Under the pieces are notes generated by a model. It had not been told where the DNA came from. It made no database searches and saw only the letters and a program-made list of their open reading frames with translations. A DNA stretch of 53,840 nucleotides from Nostoc edaphicum CCNP1411 (lineage in GTDB: Bacteria > Cyanobacteriota > Cyanobacteriia > Cyanobacteriales > Nostocaceae), in the NCBI RefSeq assembly GCF_014023275.1, contig NZ_CP054696.1, positions 1 through 53,840 on the forward strand. The letters are read 5' to 3'. The position numbers and the translations under genes are program-made. Below, in pieces: positions 1-8,239 of the stretch; position 1 is the stretch's first letter; each line of letters starts with the position of its first letter.

Positions 1-29
1 GCTTGATTGGCTGATTAAATCAATCCAAA

Positions 30-60
30 AACAATCTCTTAGTGCAACAGCCTGTTGCAC
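30..60 (-). terminator. Possible terminator after the 71-787 minus-strand gene pair
   Basis: Perfect 9-bp inverted repeat, GTGCAACAG at 42-50 and CTGTTGCAC at 52-60, with a one-base centre. On the minus strand it follows the stop codon at 71 and leads into an AT-rich stretch with a short T run (positions 41 down to 30). This fits a Rho-independent terminator, but the loop is too tight for a classical hairpin, so a protein-binding dyad is also possible. Confidence 0.4.
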
Positions 61-70
61 AATTAGCAGT

Positions 71-466
71 TCAACTTATATCAAGCATTGGAGAATCGAC
101 ATCTAACAACCAGTTCTCATCAACAAATTCTAGATTTTCATCATAAACAAGAACTAACTCACCAATCTTTTGAGTATGATTATTTTGCGCTTGTGTGGCA
201 TCAGCATCATCAGCTATAAGTGAAAACTTTAATTGTAAAAAACGTTCTTGGTGAGTAACACCAATAGAACTGCTAACTAATTCGGCTTCTAGGATACGAG
301 GCAACGTAATTGTTTCATAATATTCATCTTGTTCATCCCAGTAACCGCAAACTTTATAATCACATTGGTTAAGATGCTCAAGAACAAGAATGTTGGCATC
401 TAAATTTTCTAATATTTCAGTTAAATCTCGCCAGACTTGATGATTTTTTAATTCGAGCCTTGTCAT
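71..466 (-). CDS. Hypothetical acidic protein, second gene of a two-gene unit
   Basis: 131-aa acidic protein rich in Asp, Glu and Leu; no family recognised. It starts 12 bp after the stop of the 102-aa gene at 479-787, so the two are probably co-transcribed. A small acidic protein directly behind a small basic one is the usual layout of a toxin-immunity or toxin-antitoxin pair. No catalytic motif is visible and that role is inference only. No counterpart exists in the other plasmid half. Confidence 0.55.
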   Translation of the reverse strand: MTRLELKNHQVWRDLTEILENLDANILVLEHLNQCDYKVCGYWDEQDEYYETITLPRILEAELVSSSIGVTHQERFLQLKFSLIADDADATQAQNNHTQKIGELVLVYDENLEFVDENWLLDVDSPMLDIS

Positions 467-478
467 AGTTATGTAGGT

Positions 479-787
479 TTAATGTTCTGTTACCAAACCT
501 GGGAAGTGTAATGTACCATCAATAAATTTTGCATGAAATCGGCGGTCGCCACCTTTACCTAAGATTTTAGATTTCAAATCGTAGCCTGATTCTTGGGAAG
601 TCACTAACCCCACATTACCGCGAGGGGGTACAAGCCCTTTTTCAATGGCTTTTAAATGTTTCCCTTTCTGATCATATTTTAATCCCAGCTTTATTTGTTC
701 ACTTGCAAATGAAACTAGCAGACCACTGATTGAAAGATATACAGTATCAGGCTGAATATCTGCCCAATTATCGGGTAAAGCTTCCAT
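479..787 (-). CDS. Hypothetical small basic protein, possible toxin domain
   Basis: 102 aa, starting MEALPDNW. The C-terminal half carries a basic His/Arg/Lys stretch, GGDRRFHAKFIDGTLHF. Small secreted-type nuclease domains often have compact His/Lys/Arg clusters like this, but no named family is recognised. It has no signal peptide or membrane segment. It lies just upstream of the acidic 131-aa gene, which would then be its neutraliser. The toxin reading is inference; a hypothetical protein is the safe call. Confidence 0.5.
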   Translation of the reverse strand: MEALPDNWADIQPDTVYLSISGLLVSFASEQIKLGLKYDQKGKHLKAIEKGLVPPRGNVGLVTSQESGYDLKSKILGKGGDRRFHAKFIDGTLHFPGLVTEH

Positions 788-849
788 TAATTTAATACTG
801 ATATAGTAGAAGCACTAAATATATGTCCTTAGCTTGTCCTAAGAAAGAG

Positions 850-960
850 TAGGCTACAAATATACGTGACTGCTGTACATTCATAAGTATGATTTAGACC
901 AAGCCAGAAAACCAGAAAACCAGAAAACCAGAAAACCAGAAAACCAGAAAACCAAGATAA
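850..960 (+). promoter_or_regulatory. Extra copy of the parA upstream (centromere-like) region
   Basis: This stretch matches the region upstream of the right-half parA (reverse complement of about 49461-49550), sharing ATATACGTGACTG and GTATGATTTAGACCAAGC. It also matches the start of the region upstream of the left parA at 2436-2508. It therefore looks like a displaced or duplicated parA upstream region, now about 1.6 kb from parA. The integrase remnant, the MGEAKRRK gene and the Phd-like gene lie between the two copies. Confidence 0.55.
904..951 (+). repeat. Six tandem copies of CCAGAAAA
   Basis: Six perfect 8-bp direct repeats in a row, followed by CCAAGAT. Single or paired ACCAGAAA and ACCAGATT units occur upstream of both parA genes and inside both parG-like genes. 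The array is probably an expanded version of the same partition-site element. ParG-type ribbon-helix-helix proteins are known to bind short direct repeats, which would suit this array; the link is inference. Confidence 0.75.
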
Positions 961-1020
961 TGAATTTTCAGGGGGCGGCTGGAATGCTTGGGTAGAGGGC
1001 TAGATGCGCGTTGGCAGAAG

Positions 1021-1074
1021 AAATAGGTACTGTACCTATTAAATAGGTACTGTCAAGGCGATTAGTACCTATTT
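1021..1074. repeat. Clustered AAATAGGTACT inverted repeats
   Basis: Two adjacent dyads share one unit. The first is AATAGGTA at 1022-1029 against TACCTATT at 1033-1040. The second is AAATAGGTACT at 1041-1051 against AGTACCTATTT at 1064-1074, an 11-bp perfect inverted repeat with a 12-nt spacer. The cluster stops 2 bp before the homology to an integrase C-terminus begins. It could be a recombination core site of the lost integrase or an operator. Confidence 0.65.
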
Positions 1075-1076
1075 AA

Positions 1077-1213
1077 CAGATGTCTTGCGCTGGGATACCT
1101 CCCTTGAACTATTCAAGAAATCTCTGGTAACAGCGACCCCAAGACGTTGCAGCGTGAGGAGGAGGTCACGCTCCTAGCAGAAGCGCAAAGCTGTTTCGGT
1201 GATCGGGTTTTAG
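1077..1213 (+). pseudogene. Degraded 3' end of a third tyrosine recombinase gene
   Basis: About 137 bp matches the 3' ends of the two intact integrase genes at 51.8-53.0 kb, running from the codons of the ALTQMSSAG segment through the GHSDLG and VTPEQK segments to the shared GGGTTTTAG end. Small indels and substitutions destroy the reading frame, and the His and Tyr codons of the active site are altered. It is more like the minus-strand integrase (shared ATTCAAGAAAT and ACGTTGCAGCG). Only the 3' tail survives, so this is a relic of an additional recombination module. Confidence 0.75.
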
Positions 1214-1665
1214 CCAGGGGTAGACGTTTTGAGCATTACTAATCGAAATTCATAATTTTTAGGAGTTTTCTTAGTTATCTGAGCAAGAATATCGATTGAA
1301 TGAAGGTAACAAGGAATAAAAGTATTTTTACCTTGGTCGTAGGTATGACGTGCGTTAATATCTTTATTAATCTCGCAGAGAACTTGAAAATTAGCTCCGA
1401 TGATATCCAAAGAACTCTCTTTACCGGGAATAACAACCACACAAGGCTCTACAAAGCTTTGACCTGCTTTATCGTATGCTGACTTAATATCTTCCATACA
1501 ACTCGGAAAATTAGAAATTAAATAAGAAAAAGATTCTTCGACCTCATTCAAATAAGCTGATTCATCTATTTTTTTAGTTAGAAAAGCTAACTCATCTGAA
1601 AGTGAAAGGCGTTTAGACTTGCCGTAATTGGGGTCTATTTTCTTGCGTCGTTTCGCTTCACCCAT
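1210..1665 (-). CDS. MGEAKRRK-type hypothetical protein
   Basis: 151 aa when started at the internal ATG at 1665. This start is preferred over the longer frame from 1749 because the protein then begins MGEAKRRKKIDPNYGKSK. The same N-terminal signature opens the protein at 12644 (MGEAQRRKK, DPNWGKS). The rest is a soluble mixed alpha/beta sequence without recognisable catalytic motifs. The short basic opening resembles a nucleic-acid contact or targeting tag found on otherwise unrelated bacterial proteins. Function unknown. Its stop codon overlaps the end of the integrase remnant on the other strand. Confidence 0.6.
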   Translation of the reverse strand: MGEAKRRKKIDPNYGKSKRLSLSDELAFLTKKIDESAYLNEVEESFSYLISNFPSCMEDIKSAYDKAGQSFVEPCVVVIPGKESSLDIIGANFQVLCEINKDINARHTYDQGKNTFIPCYLHSIDILAQITKKTPKNYEFRLVMLKTSTPG

Positions 1666-1863
1666 GTCTAATTTATCCTCTTTCTCATTTACTACGGGAA
1701 CGGACTGGTAAAACCAACTCTCAATTCCTTTGGAGTCATCACCCCGCAAGGGCTGGGCTTAAAGTTTCCCTTTTACTCTAAATATGAGGATTTACAAATC
1801 TAACATTCTTTTCAGAAGGGAGTGGAAGCGCCAGCGAGTTTTAATCCCTATTGACCCCTGAGA

Positions 1864-1879
1864 AATTGTACGTACAATT
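1864..1879. promoter_or_regulatory. Palindromic operator candidate upstream of Phd-like gene
   Basis: Perfect 16-bp palindrome AATTGTACGTACAATT, 56 bp before the ATG of the Phd/YefM-like protein. Phd-type antitoxins repress their own promoters by binding such palindromes, so autoregulation is likely. A related ATACGTAG sits directly after it. Confidence 0.55.
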
Positions 1880-1935
1880 ATACGTAGTTACTGATTAATT
1901 TTATGAAATCGGCGTTGACTGAAAACGCATAACCT

Positions 1936-2430
1936 ATGACTCTGGGGAATTTTGGCAATATCTATTCAGATGAGCTAATTACAGCCACTGAGTTGAATCG
2001 TCAGCCTGGGCGAGTTCTGGACAAAGCTTTAGAACGTCCAGTGACAATTACTCGCAATGATCAGTCTTTCGCTTTGTTGCGCCGGGAGGAAGTAACTTTT
2101 CTCGTGAAGGCAGCAACACAGAGTAAAGCTGTTTTTGAAGCATTAACCGTCGCTTTCTCTTTGTTACTTGGGAAAGAAATCGGCTTTGAACATCCTTATG
2201 GATGGCTGAGTGCATTTGAAAAAGATGATCTGCAAGACTTTATCAAGGAGCTAAGTGAGGCTTTTCGGTTGATAGATTCTTCAACCACAGCATGGGAGAT
2301 GATTGACGCGCTCATCCATGAATGGCATGAAAGTGCAATTGCTTACTCTAACCCCGAACTAGCAGCAGCTTTTAGTGCAGAAACTGATGAAGTGCCATTA
2401 ACCAAACCATCTGCTAGGAGTGCTGTGTGA
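1936..2430 (+). CDS. Phd/YefM-like antitoxin-type DNA-binding protein, no toxin partner
   Basis: 164 aa. Residues of roughly 15-55 (TATELNRQPGRVLDKAL, then VTITRNDQSFALLRREE) have the layout of the Phd/YefM DNA-binding domain. The rest is an unusual long helical tail, longer than the 80-90 aa typical of stand-alone antitoxins. The next gene is parA, not a toxin, so it is an orphan. It could regulate the par operon or guard against a toxin encoded elsewhere. The 16-bp palindrome at 1864-1879 is a plausible self-operator. It has no copy beside the right-half parA. Confidence 0.65.
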   Translation: MTLGNFGNIYSDELITATELNRQPGRVLDKALERPVTITRNDQSFALLRREEVTFLVKAATQSKAVFEALTVAFSLLLGKEIGFEHPYGWLSAFEKDDLQDFIKELSEAFRLIDSSTTAWEMIDALIHEWHESAIAYSNPELAAAFSAETDEVPLTKPSARSAV

Positions 2431-2435
2431 GAGAG

Positions 2436-2508
2436 TATGATTTAGTCCAAGCGTCAAGATATGGTTTACCAGAAAACCAAATAACCAGATTTATGGTTTA
2501 CCAGAAAT
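2436..2508 (+). promoter_or_regulatory. Putative left partition site and par promoter region
   Basis: It contains GTATGATTTAGTCCAAGC and two copies of GGTTTACCAGA (about 2462 and 2494), with ACCAAATAACCAGATTT between them. The matching region upstream of the right parA (49461-49550, reverse complement) is strongly conserved although it is noncoding. Short ACCAGA direct repeats immediately upstream of a ParF/ParG-type operon fit a centromere plus autoregulatory operator. Confidence 0.6.
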
Positions 2509-3117
2509 ATGGATAGTCAAAAGAAAATCATAACTATCACTGGCTACAAGGGAGGGGTGGGGAAAAGCACCACAGCAGTGCATCTTGCAACCTTCTTTAG
2601 TGAACTTGGTAAAACAGTTCTTGTAGATGGCGACCAGAACCGCACCGCCCTGGCTTGGTCAAAACGCGGGTCATTCCCCTTTCCTGCGGTGGACGAACGC
2701 CAAGCCCTCAAAGTAATTGCTGATGCTCAATTTGTGGTCATCGACACCCCAGCTAGACCTGACTCCGATGATCTAAAGGAATTAGCCAAAGGCTGTGACC
2801 TTCTAATCCTGCCCACAAAGCCAGACATCGTAAGCCTTGAGCCAATGCTCTTAATGGTGAAAGATTTGGGTGAGGCAAACTATCGCTGCTTGCTGACTAT
2901 TGTTCCTCCCTATCCCAGCAGAGAAGGTGAAACATTGCGTCAGGATTTGTTGAATGGAGGCATCCCCGTATTTCAGGCAATGATCCGGCGTACTGTCGGC
3001 TTTGAAAAAGCAGCAATGGCTGGTGTCCCCATTCGTGATGTTGAGGACTCGCGTTTAAAAACAGCTTGGGCGGATTACCTTGCGCTAGGTAAAGAAGTTA
3101 TGGAGATTTTGAAATGA
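2509..3117 (+). CDS. parA: ParA/ParF-type plasmid partition ATPase (left copy)
   Basis: 202 aa. The deviant Walker A motif KGGVGKST lies at about residues 14-21. The Walker A' region is VLVDGDQNRTALAW and the Walker B region is FVVIDTPAR. There is no N-terminal helix-turn-helix extension, which puts it in the short type Ib (ParF/SopA-lacking) class. Such ATPases form nucleoid-bound gradients that separate plasmid copies, using a small partner that binds the centromere. Its stop overlaps the start of the parG-like gene (ATGA). It differs from the right-half ParA (48852-49460) at only 3 residues: D2N, I8V and an R-to-K change in YPSREGE. Confidence 0.9.
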   Translation: MDSQKKIITITGYKGGVGKSTTAVHLATFFSELGKTVLVDGDQNRTALAWSKRGSFPFPAVDERQALKVIADAQFVVIDTPARPDSDDLKELAKGCDLLILPTKPDIVSLEPMLLMVKDLGEANYRCLLTIVPPYPSREGETLRQDLLNGGIPVFQAMIRRTVGFEKAAMAGVPIRDVEDSRLKTAWADYLALGKEVMEILK

Positions 3118-3386
3118 GCAAGTACGGTGATTTGATTAAAAAAGCCAGAGAGACGGAACCAGAAAACCAGAAAGCCATAAATACAGAAGACCAGACATCT
3201 GGTTTACCAGAACCGGAGCCAGAGCTTGAACAGATGGTTAATCTGTGCGTCAAAGTCCCTATATCCCAACGTCGCTACTGGATGTCTAAAGCCAAAGAGC
3301 AAGGGATTACTGTGACCTCCGTCATTATTGAAGCGCTAACCCAAAAGTTTGGAGAACCAGAAAACCAGAAAGCAAGAAAACCATAA
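3114..3386 (+). CDS. ParG-like ribbon-helix-helix centromere-binding protein (left copy)
   Basis: 90 aa. A flexible charged N-terminus contains PENQKA. From about residue 41 there is a ribbon-helix-helix fold: strand VNLCVKVPIS, helix RRYWMSKAKEQG, helix TSVIIEALTQKFG. This is the ParG layout and it is translationally coupled to parA by ATGA. The family binds short direct repeats upstream of the operon and stimulates ParA. The ENQK codons contain the same ACCAGAAA string as the upstream repeats, so the gene itself may carry extra binding sites. There are 5 residue differences from the right copy at 48583-48855. Confidence 0.8.
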   Translation: MSKYGDLIKKARETEPENQKAINTEDQTSGLPEPEPELEQMVNLCVKVPISQRRYWMSKAKEQGITVTSVIIEALTQKFGEPENQKARKP

Positions 3387-3690
3387 CGATGAGGGAGAGG
3401 GGCGGCAGGATAGACATGGAAATAAATTTAGGAAAAACGTTTTTCCTAAACCAAATATTTGAGAAATTTTTAACGCTACTCTCAAAACGGAGAGCGGGTG
3501 AAAGGAGTGTAGAAGGCTCTCGCCCCAAGTCTTGCCTCACTAGTGGACAAGTGACGGCATAGCTCCAAAACCTGTAACCATTCATCTTCGGATATAAGAG
3601 AAAGTTTTACCGATTGCTGATCTACAAGAGTACGCTGAAATATTAGAAAGATTCTCGCCCTAACAGCGACAGGAGACACATGAAAATTAA
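3387..3690 (+). repeat. Conserved post-parG region with first 24-bp palindrome
   Basis: A perfect 24-bp palindrome lies at 3428-3451 (half-site TTTAGGAAAAAC). It sits just inside a short open frame that begins ATG at 3417, preceded by GGCAGGATAGAC. The whole stretch is conserved in the right half (48.3-48.6 kb). There the flanking codons carry several amino-acid changes while the palindrome core is unchanged. This points to selection on the DNA dyad rather than a peptide. Position 3553-3569 carries CGGCATAGCTCCAAAAC, which matches the hairpin arm at 29426-29443 in reverse. Confidence 0.6.
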
Positions 3691-3714
3691 TTTAGGAGAA
3701 ACGTTTCTCCTAAA
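3691..3714. repeat. Second 24-bp palindrome (half-site TTTAGGAGAAAC)
   Basis: Perfect dyad at the start of a small frame (ATG at 3680) preceded by GACAGGAGACAC. It differs from the palindrome at 3428 by one A-to-G change and the matching T-to-C change in the other half, so symmetry is kept. The first 51 codons of this frame are nearly identical in the right half (48291 down to 48088) and then diverge. The peptide may or may not be made. The rest of the stretch up to 3958 has no other recognisable feature. Confidence 0.65.
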
Positions 3715-4619
3715 CCCGATTCAGCACAATCAAATGACATTGGTAATGGCATTATCCGGGTGGTTTTATGAAATTGGTTGCTACAGCCGAGGGATACTAA
3801 TGGTTTTGAGAGCCAGTGTTGTGCATCTCTATTGCCTGGTCGGGGCTGGAGAAGCAGAAAACCGAATGTTGAAAATAATACTTATTAACTTGTGTATGGT
3901 TTTGGTGGTGTTAAATTGGTTTTGTCTGTGAGCGATCGCGGTATATTGTTTTGAATAAATGAGAGTGACCCTTACACAATCCTCTAATGAAGATATTCTC
4001 AGAGGATGGATTTTGCTCCGTATAGAAGCTGATCATATTTGCACCCAAATTTGGACATCATCTACATTCAATCCTTATCAAGAACTGTACATTTGGCTGG
4101 GACAAATTCGAGACTCACAACTACCCGCCAAAATGATCATCGATGAGGAAGGTCATGGAGTAGAGATGATAGTTGAGTGTTTGAGCGATCTAGTTGTGCA
4201 ATTGAGAATTGAGCCTTGGATGTGCGGGAATGACACTACAACACGCCTCAAGATTACTGCTTCTCGTTATGAATTGCTCAAGGCTTTTCATGATGGAGTC
4301 ATCAAATTTCTTCAAGATGAGTATCAACCATCACAATGGTCATACATTGATGATCTGAGTAATACAAATTGGGGAGCTTTGCTCAAACCATCTAATATAG
4401 ATGGTCAAAATTGGCGAACACGTTTAGCAATGTACTGGGGCGGACGTGGCAGGGTTAGTGAAACCGGACGTGAAACTGTATGGAACCAATTAACGCCCTT
4501 ACAACAATGGCTAGTTATTCTACATGATGTAATGTTATGGATTACCGATTTAACAGCTAACGGTCAAATCACAGAAGCCTACGCACTTGTCAGCTTATAC
4601 AAAAATTTACCAATTGATA

Positions 4620-5803
4620 AGCTGTTACGCAGCTAGATTGTATAATATTAGATTAAGTAATTTAGTATCAGCCATCTATGCCAGCAAAAAATCATCTTTC
4701 CCAAGAGCAAAAGGAAAGGCTACTAAAAACGCTAAAAGAGCATGAAAATCCCTACGTAAGAGAAAAGATTCTAATTTTATTATTAATGAATGATGGAAAA
4801 ACTTATCAAGAGATTAGTAAGTTTTTAGATATTGCATATCCAACAGTAGCATATTGGGCAGTTCACGGCGATCCAGATAACCTAGAAAGTTTTTTAGATG
4901 GAAGAAGAGAAGGGAACTTCCGCAAAGTTACCAAAGAATATGAGGATTTATTATTAGAAATAATTGAAAAAGAGCCACTAGAGTATGGGTATGAATTTGG
5001 TCGTTGGACAGCAGCAAGACTAGCTACATACCTCGAAAAGATAACAGGAATTAAGTTAAGTGGTTCACAAGTTGGGAGAATATTAGAGCGAAAAAAGTAC
5101 GTTTACCTTTGGGCAAAATACAGCCTAGAGGACAAACAGAATCCTGAAATGCGTAAGGCATTTAAAGAAAAATTGTCAGAATACTTAAGAATAACAAAGG
5201 AAGCCCCAGAACGTTTACAGGTATGGTTTTGGGATGAGAGTGGATTTAGTTTAAGAGTGATAAGAAGAAAAAACTGGGGTAAGAAAGGTACAAGGAAACA
5301 AATCACAGGTCAAAGAAGAAGAGGAAGAGTAAATATTATGGGAGGGTTACGTTATCACGACAAGAAGAGAATGAATTTTGTGATTAAAAAAGGAAATGCA
5401 GATGTATTTTATGAGCAGCTTCAATCTTTGAATAATTTTCTATTGCAAGAATGGATAGAGCAAGGAAATACAATTGAGACTTTCAATAAATGTTCGGCGA
5501 AAATAGTGATTATCTTAGATAATGCCAGTTTCCATAAAAGAAAAGATATTTTAGTTCGTATCAAGGCAGAAATGCCAAATATTATCCTGGAATTTCTACC
5601 ACCTTATAGTCCAGATTATAATTTGATTGAATTGGTTTGGCATTCAGCAAAAGAATATATAGCTCATAGATTGTTCGAGTCAGTATCACAGCTAGAAGAG
5701 TTATTAAATAAATTGTTAAATGAAGGAGGTCTTATTATTAAATGGGAACGCAAAATTAAAAATAAAGGTAATGCTGTTTATTAAATTTAGCTGCGTAACA
5801 GCT
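4620..5803 (+). mobile_element. IS630-family insertion sequence, complete
   Basis: 1184-bp element. The ends are inverted repeats sharing AGCTGTTACGCAGCTA (left 4620-4635; right end reads TAGCTGCGTAACAGCT up to 5803). It is flanked by a TA duplication at 4618-4619 and 5804-5805, the hallmark of IS630/Tc1 elements. It contains one intact transposase. The insertion interrupts the S1-domain gene and leaves its two parts perfectly rejoinable. Only one copy is in the window. Confidence 0.93.
4678..5784 (+). CDS. IS630-family transposase
   Basis: 368 aa. The N-terminus is a helix-turn-helix region (about residues 5-60, with DGKTYQEISKFLDIAYPTVAYW), followed by a second HTH-like segment around GRWTAARLATYLEK. 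The RNase-H-like DDE core shows D in WFWDESGF, D in IILDNASFHK and E in PPYSPDYNLIELVWHSAKE. All three are present and the frame is intact, so it should be active. It performs cut-and-paste at TA dinucleotides. Its AT-rich codon use differs from the host gene around it. Confidence 0.93.
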   Translation: MPAKNHLSQEQKERLLKTLKEHENPYVREKILILLLMNDGKTYQEISKFLDIAYPTVAYWAVHGDPDNLESFLDGRREGNFRKVTKEYEDLLLEIIEKEPLEYGYEFGRWTAARLATYLEKITGIKLSGSQVGRILERKKYVYLWAKYSLEDKQNPEMRKAFKEKLSEYLRITKEAPERLQVWFWDESGFSLRVIRRKNWGKKGTRKQITGQRRRGRVNIMGGLRYHDKKRMNFVIKKGNADVFYEQLQSLNNFLLQEWIEQGNTIETFNKCSAKIVIILDNASFHKRKDILVRIKAEMPNIILEFLPPYSPDYNLIELVWHSAKEYIAHRLFESVSQLEELLNKLLNEGGLIIKWERKIKNKGNAVY

Positions 5804-6329
5804 TATTGCTTTAGGTGAATTTGATGCAAGTTGGTATTCTCAGCGAAGAATTGAGCTAAACAAACAATATGGACTGCGTGAGAACTTCATAGAAAGACGA
5901 ACACCTTATAATCATAGTGCTTCAGCAAAAGCAAGATTAAAAACACTAAAGCTTGGTCAACTTGTAGATGGCACTATTCATGGAATTAAATCGTATGGTG
6001 TCTTCATTAATATTGGGGGATATTATGCGCTACTACATATCACCGCAATTTCTCAACAAAGTGTTGAGCATCCACAGCAGATTTTTCAAGTAGGTGAGTG
6101 GGTTAGAGCAATAATTACTGGGATTGATGTTGAAAAAGGGCGAGTATCACTTTCAACTAGCGATTTAGAAGTTGAACCAGGTGATATGCTAAAAGACCCA
6201 TTGCGGGTCTATGAAAAAGCAGAAGAAATGGCAGCTAGGTATCATCAAAAAGTTGTATTTAAGCTGGAAAGTGAGTAGTGCTTGAAAGCCCTCTATCCTT
6301 TCTACAGAGTATTTTGAGGATTGAAAGCA

Positions 6330-8135
6330 TTAGATAAGTGCCAAATAATTCCATAATTGAACGATGCACGACTCTTGCTTCCGCTCAAACATATTAGGAA
6401 TTGAATGTGTACAGAAAGTAGCCAAATCACGAGAAAGGTTTAATTGAATAATAGATGGTCTTCCAGGTAGTTCCAATAAAACTTTAGATTCTCCAGTAGC
6501 TAAGTCAACAGACTTAACCTTGCCTTCTAGTCCACAAGAGAGTAAAGTGTTGCGCTGCCAGTCAAAAGCAATATCATAAGTTGTTGCCATCCGGCTAGGC
6601 AGATCATCAAAAGTGACGACCTCACTGGGAGAAGCGACAATAGGAAGTGGTAATTTGTTCTTAGATGAGAAAACCTCATTCCACTCAAATATTCGTACTC
6701 CTTTATCCATCGCACAGAGTAACCACCTTCCATCTGGACTAAAGTCCATTTTGAAAATCATTTCGTTATCAGAAAAGCTAGTTACTCCTTCACCTCGTTG
6801 AACACTAGCCATCCACGCTGTCATGTCTAATGTTGCGGTTGCTAAAACTTTAACCACTTTTTGAGTGTTCAAATCAATAATGGCTAATTGTGATTTTCCT
6901 TCATCAGCCAGTAAGTAGCGACCGTTTGGATGAATTGCAATTTTAGTTCCTTGCCTAACTTTAATTACTGCAATCTGTTGTAAAGTTTTAACAGAAGTAA
7001 GAATAATTTCATCCTCTGAACGGCTGATTAGCATTTCTTCGTCTGGAGTAAATTGAATACCGCTAGTAGCTCGAACATGAGAAATTGTTTTTATTAATTG
7101 TTTTTGTTCCAAATCATATAGAGTCCCTTGCCAAGATCCACTTGCATGACCTACTGCCAAAAATTTTCCTGATGGGCTAACTTGCATCACATAAGCATTT
7201 TGTTCTAACGCCAGCTCAAGATTTGCTGGTTCATTATTCCAAGGTGCAGTGTAATGTTTTATTTCCAGAAGTTGATTCCCTAGTCCACACCAACCTATAA
7301 AAAAACCACCTGTCTGACTGGGGGCAGAGATTGGTATGTGTGGGAACTGTCCACTTTGAGTAGGACTTGAGACTGTAAATAATAAGATACCTGCTCTATT
7401 TAATTTAGTGAAAGCTTCATCTATCCTGGCTTTTTCTCTCTGCTTATGTGCTAACTCAATTGAGGGATCTGGAATGTGAACAAATTCTTCCCTACGTTCA
7501 ATTTCTTCATCTTCTTCATCCTGAAGATACTCATAGCAAGTTGCAGCATTACTGATGTTTAAAAGTTGAGCGAAGCAGGAAAACTGGCTAGCGGCTATAA
7601 ACACTTCATCATAAGGCAATTTACTGAGTTCAGCAGGGTTTGCACCTGCTTCTAATTGTTGCAATATTTCTAGGCTTTTTCGAGAGAGTTCTTCGAGTTT
7701 CTCTGGAGATGAAGCTGCCAATACTTCAGCAATCTGTTCAATGGTTGTTTGGTTATTGGGCAGTTCAGATAGTAAATCAGCAAATACTTCCGGCTTGCCA
7801 GTTAATCTTAATTTTTCTTCTCTGGATATAGCCCCAAAAAATTCTGGGACTGAACTATAGGTATCAATTAATTGATGATCTCTGTAATATTCGTAATAAA
7901 AAAAATCGTCATGATAAAGAATAAGATTAAGTAAATGACTAGGAAACTGCTGTGCAATCGCCGGAGCGACTGTAGGATTTTGCCCTTTTTCTGAAGGATA
8001 AAGACTAATCCAACCGTTAATACATGGAGAAATTAAAAATTTTAGTTTTTCTTGTGCAGCCAGCTTTTTTACAATCTCTGTAAATTGCTCAATTTCATTT
8101 GAGCGAATGTGGATAGAACCGTAAAATCTGCCCAT
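6330..8135 (-). CDS. WD40-like beta-propeller protein with N-terminal helical domain
   Basis: 601 aa, soluble. The first 100 residues (starting MGRFYGSIHIRS, with GWISLYPSEKG) form a compact alpha/beta domain of unknown name. Residues of about 100-250 are helical and acidic. From about residue 310 repeated blade motifs occur (SPSGKFLAVGHASGSW, FTPDEEMLISRSED, HPNGRYLLADEGKS, SPDGRWLLCAMDKGVRIFEW), so this is a 6-7 bladed propeller used for protein contacts. Start ATG at 8135. No partner gene is obvious. It is cargo present only in the left half. Confidence 0.75.
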   Translation of the reverse strand: MGRFYGSIHIRSNEIEQFTEIVKKLAAQEKLKFLISPCINGWISLYPSEKGQNPTVAPAIAQQFPSHLLNLILYHDDFFYYEYYRDHQLIDTYSSVPEFFGAISREEKLRLTGKPEVFADLLSELPNNQTTIEQIAEVLAASSPEKLEELSRKSLEILQQLEAGANPAELSKLPYDEVFIAASQFSCFAQLLNISNAATCYEYLQDEEDEEIERREEFVHIPDPSIELAHKQREKARIDEAFTKLNRAGILLFTVSSPTQSGQFPHIPISAPSQTGGFFIGWCGLGNQLLEIKHYTAPWNNEPANLELALEQNAYVMQVSPSGKFLAVGHASGSWQGTLYDLEQKQLIKTISHVRATSGIQFTPDEEMLISRSEDEIILTSVKTLQQIAVIKVRQGTKIAIHPNGRYLLADEGKSQLAIIDLNTQKVVKVLATATLDMTAWMASVQRGEGVTSFSDNEMIFKMDFSPDGRWLLCAMDKGVRIFEWNEVFSSKNKLPLPIVASPSEVVTFDDLPSRMATTYDIAFDWQRNTLLSCGLEGKVKSVDLATGESKVLLELPGRPSIIQLNLSRDLATFCTHSIPNMFERKQESCIVQLWNYLALI

Positions 8136-8239
8136 ATAAAATTTTAATACAAGTAACTAATTGAGTTTACCCACTTTGAAAATGCTCACTCTCATCTCAT
8201 TAGGTAAAACTAGCCTAGCTTTTCTTTCCAAGTTTTAAG

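Larger units (their letters stand above)
3959..6278 (+). pseudogene. S1-domain protein gene split by IS630-type element
   Basis: The frame from 3959 runs into the insertion at 4620. Joining 3959-4619 to 5806-6278 restores one open frame of 377 aa through the junction (LPID joined to IALGEFDASWY). The first 220 aa are of unknown family. The C-terminal part holds an S1 RNA-binding fold: GQLVDGTIHGIKSYGVFINI, then LLHITAIS, VGEWVRAIITGID and GRVSLST. S1 domains bind single-stranded RNA. The restored frame shows the insertion is recent. The gene is inactive as sequenced, apart from a truncated product of about 225 aa. Excision at the duplicated TA would repair it. Confidence 0.85.

Noticed and set aside
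3325..3679. Minus-strand frames of 86 and 65 aa behind parG, and the matching frame at 48429-48644
   Set aside because: They read antisense through parG codons and the palindrome region; no start signal and no conserved protein pattern.
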